Part shown: piece after piece, positions 6,071-7,244 of the stretch
Numbering within the stretch: the first letter of the stretch is position 1
Layout of the letters: every line of letters starts with the position of its first letter
Source of the DNA: Alphaproteobacteria bacterium
Lineage (GTDB): Bacteria > Pseudomonadota > Alphaproteobacteria > Elsterales > Elsteraceae
Length of the DNA stretch: 7,244 nt
Direction: 5' to 3'
Assembly: GCA_013297545.1 (NCBI GenBank)
Contig: JAAFHH010000147.1
Span: 1-7,244, forward strand
Translations under genes and position numbers: made by a program
The notes under the pieces: model-generated
What the model saw: the letters and a program-made list of their open reading frames with translations, nothing else
Told to the model about the DNA's origin: nothing
Databases searched by the model: none

Positions 6071-6767
6071 TCGGGATCATCGGCGGGATGGCGCCGGCTT
6101 CCACGAGGTCAGCCAGGCGCACGAGCAGCTGATCCGTCAGCACCGTGCCGGGGGCCACCACCGGTGCCTTGGTCTCCGCCGTGGTCACCCAATCGCCCAC
6201 CACCATGCCGGGGGTAAGGTCGGCGAGCGCGATCTTGTCCTTCACCTTGGCGACGGCACCCGGCGCCTCGCCGGACATTTCTTTCCAGGCCTTGGCGAGA
6301 TCATCGGGCATGTGTACGGCACCATAGGTGTCGACCACGGGGATGGTGACGGCGGCGTACTTTTCGGCCGGCTTCACCATCAGCGGTTCGGCCAGTGCGC
6401 GCTCAATCCGCTCGCCCAAGTGCTTGCCGGAGGCGGGTTTGACGACAAAGCCGCTAGCATCGAGACGCAGTGCCGTGCCAACCACCATGGCTTCGGAATG
6501 CGCGGTCAGCATCACGACCGGCACCGCGCGGTCGACCGCCCCTTTGCCGACGCGGATGGCTTGCAGGAATTCCAACCCATTCATTTCCGGCATGTTGATG
6601 TCGGAAATGATCACCACCGGCTTCGCGTCGCGCAGCTTTGAAAGCGCTTCGCGGCCGTGCTTGGCTTGAGTGATCGGGCCATAGCCAAGCTTGACCAGCA
6701 TCGTGCTCACCAAGGCGCGGATCGTCGCCTGATCATCCACCACCAGAACCGACTTCGGCGTCGCCAT
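6057..6767 (-). CDS. Response regulator with intact receiver and non-DNA-binding C-terminal extension
   Basis: From the ATG at 6767 this is 236 residues. Residues about 5-125 form a complete CheY-like receiver: acidic pair Asp11-Asp12 (VLVVDDQ), phosphoacceptor Asp56 (ISDINMPEMNG), Thr88 (VVMLTAH) and Lys110-Pro111 (FVVKP). It should accept phosphate from a histidine kinase or Hpt protein. Residues about 130-236 show no helix-turn-helix and no GGDEF, EAL or HD-GYP motif. The end (ALADLTPGMVVGDWVTT, then APGTVLTDQLLVRLADL) resembles the small LxPGM...GxxLT module often found beside HD-GYP domains. The output is therefore unknown, probably through protein contact. An in-frame ATG at 6836 would add 23 residues, but AGGAG 6 nt before 6767 fixes the shorter start, and the longer one would overlap the likely promoter. 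The gene is divergent from the aldo/keto reductase and convergent with the DUF455 gene. Confidence 0.92.
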   Translation of the reverse strand: MATPKSVLVVDDQATIRALVSTMLVKLGYGPITQAKHGREALSKLRDAKPVVIISDINMPEMNGLEFLQAIRVGKGAVDRAVPVVMLTAHSEAMVVGTALRLDASGFVVKPASGKHLGERIERALAEPLMVKPAEKYAAVTIPVVDTYGAVHMPDDLAKAWKEMSGEAPGAVAKVKDKIALADLTPGMVVGDWVTTAETKAPVVAPGTVLTDQLLVRLADLVEAGAIPPMIPISQD

Positions 6768-6773
6768 GGTACA

Positions 6774-6778
6774 CTCCT
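6774..6778 (-). promoter_or_regulatory. Ribosome binding site that decides the response regulator start
   Basis: Read on the minus strand, AGGAG is followed by a 6-nt spacer (TGTACC) and ATG at 6767-6765. It directs initiation at MATPKSVLVV, directly before the first receiver strand, rather than at the upstream ATG at 6836. Confidence 0.75.
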
Positions 6779-6795
6779 GAAACCAACCCGGGCCC

Positions 6796-6823
6796 ATCGT
6801 GCCCAAAGTGCCGGGCGTGTCAA
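6796..6823 (-). promoter_or_regulatory. Likely sigma-70-type promoter of the response regulator
   Basis: On the minus strand a perfect -35 hexamer TTGACA (6823-6818) is followed 16 bases later by CACGAT (6801-6796), which matches the -10 consensus at three of six positions. It lies 28 bp before the start codon at 6767, leaving room for a short leader holding the AGGAG. An A-rich stretch upstream (about 6836-6880) could help polymerase binding as an UP element. The -35 is convincing, the -10 less so. Confidence 0.5.
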
Positions 6824-6857
6824 CGCGCCGTCTCATTTCGACAAAAGTATTTTTAAC

Positions 6858-6892
6858 AGATCTTGTTTTTTGTTTTTTATCGCGCTAGATCT
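6858..6892. repeat. Paired AGATCT palindromes flanking a T-rich spacer
   Basis: AGATCT occurs at 6858-6863 and 6887-6892, with a 23-bp spacer containing two T6 runs. Each copy is itself a palindrome. The pair sits in the 152-bp divergent region between the response regulator and the aldo/keto reductase and could be an operator, but nothing else supports that. Confidence 0.3.
6863..6891 (+). promoter_or_regulatory. Weak candidate promoter of the aldo/keto reductase
   Basis: TTGTTT (6863-6868), a 17-base spacer and TAGATC (6886-6891) each match the sigma-70 consensus at three of six positions. Placement 28 bp before the ATG at 6920 is sensible, but both hexamers are poor and the region is AT-rich, so chance is possible. 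Confidence 0.25.
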
Positions 6893-6919
6893 GGGCCTCA
6901 CCCGATGGAGCACCCGACC

Positions 6920-7244
6920 ATGATCACCCGCACACTTGGCGCCGCTGGCCCGACGGTTTCCGCCCTTGGCCTTGGCTGCATGGGCATGTCTGATTTTTAC
7001 GGCCCGGCCGATCGCGAAGAGAGCATCGCGACCGTCAACGCAGCATTGGACGCTGGCATCACGCTGTTCGACACAGCGGATTTCTACGGCTGCGGCCACA
7101 ACGAGATGCAGCTCGCGACCGCGCTGGGCACCCGCCGGGCCGACGCGTTCATCGCGGTCAAGTTCGGCGCGCTGCGCGATCCCGCCGGGGGCTTCACTGG
7201 CATCGACCTCCGGCCGGTCGCGATCAAGAATGCGCTGGCCTATT
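6920..7244 (+). CDS. Aldo/keto reductase, N-terminal part
   Basis: The first 108 residues of an aldo/keto reductase run off the right edge. These NADPH-dependent TIM-barrel enzymes reduce aldehydes and ketones in the cytoplasm. The N-terminus (MITRTLGAAG, then SALGLGCMGMSDFYG) and the first catalytic block DTADFYGCGHNE are typical. Asp51, Tyr56 and Lys81 (in AVKFGALRDP) fit three members of the catalytic tetrad; the histidine lies further on and cannot be checked. A DFYG-GHNE block followed by VKFGALRDPAGG suggests the YajO/Tas-like group of soluble reductases, though the substrate cannot be guessed. The start at 6920 has GGAG (6907-6910) 9 nt upstream. An in-frame ATG at 6905 would add five residues (MEHPT) and has no better ribosome binding site. 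The gene is divergent from the response regulator across an AT-rich 152-bp gap. Confidence 0.93.
   Translation, partial: MITRTLGAAGPTVSALGLGCMGMSDFYGPADREESIATVNAALDAGITLFDTADFYGCGHNEMQLATALGTRRADAFIAVKFGALRDPAGGFTGIDLRPVAIKNALAY

Noticed and set aside
6018..6641. Plus-strand open frame of 207 codons opposite the response regulator
   Set aside because: The His/Gly/Arg-rich translation has no recognisable domain and is antisense to an unmistakable receiver domain.
6768..6836. N-terminal extension of the response regulator to the ATG at 6836
   Set aside because: The 23 extra residues do not belong to a receiver domain and would overlap the TTGACA promoter. AGGAG correctly spaced before 6767 supports the shorter start.
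6845..6880. T-runs at 6850-6878 as an intrinsic terminator
   Set aside because: No GC-rich stem precedes the T-runs, and both flanking genes start, rather than end, beside this region.

Overview
This GC-rich window (roughly two thirds G+C by eye) looks chromosomal and alphaproteobacterial, most like Rhodospirillales. The reasons are a glnE gene divergent from an AsmA/YhdP-like (DUF3971) gene, a bcp-type peroxiredoxin directly behind glnE, a COG2833/DUF455 ferritin-like gene, and Hpt and receiver proteins of a style I associate with that group. The placement rests on remembered gene order and protein style, not on a search. I saw no insertion sequences, tRNA or rRNA genes, CRISPR arrays or phage genes.

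Layout, left to right. (1) Minus strand, 1-1013: the N-terminal 337 residues of a membrane-anchored DUF3971/AsmA-like protein, whose C-terminus lies beyond the left edge. (2) Plus strand, 1063-3963: glnE, the two-headed adenylyltransferase/adenylyl-removing enzyme that sets glutamine synthetase activity. (3) Plus strand, 3971-4435: a Bcp/PrxQ peroxiredoxin whose ribosome binding site overlaps the glnE stop. (4) Plus strand, 4521-5279: a two-domain protein made of an Hpt-like helical bundle and a receiver fold that has lost its phosphoacceptor aspartate. (5) Plus strand, 5279-6070: a DUF455 ferritin-like protein with a complete diiron ligand set, joined to gene 4 by a TGATG stop/start overlap. 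(6) Minus strand, 6057-6767: a phosphorylation-competent response regulator with a C-terminal extension, converging on gene 5 with a 14-bp overlap. (7) Plus strand, from 6920: the first 108 residues of an aldo/keto reductase, cut by the right edge.

Genes 2-5 all run in the same direction with short gaps and could share a transcript, although the 85-bp gap before gene 4 leaves room for its own promoter. Genes 3 and 5 suggest peroxide or iron handling. Genes 4 and 6 are signalling proteins: an Hpt-like/pseudo-receiver protein next to an intact receiver is a possible phosphotransfer or decoy pair. The part most worth pursuing is the translationally coupled pair at 4521-6070, an apparently phosphorylation-dead signalling protein coupled to an uncharacterised diiron protein.
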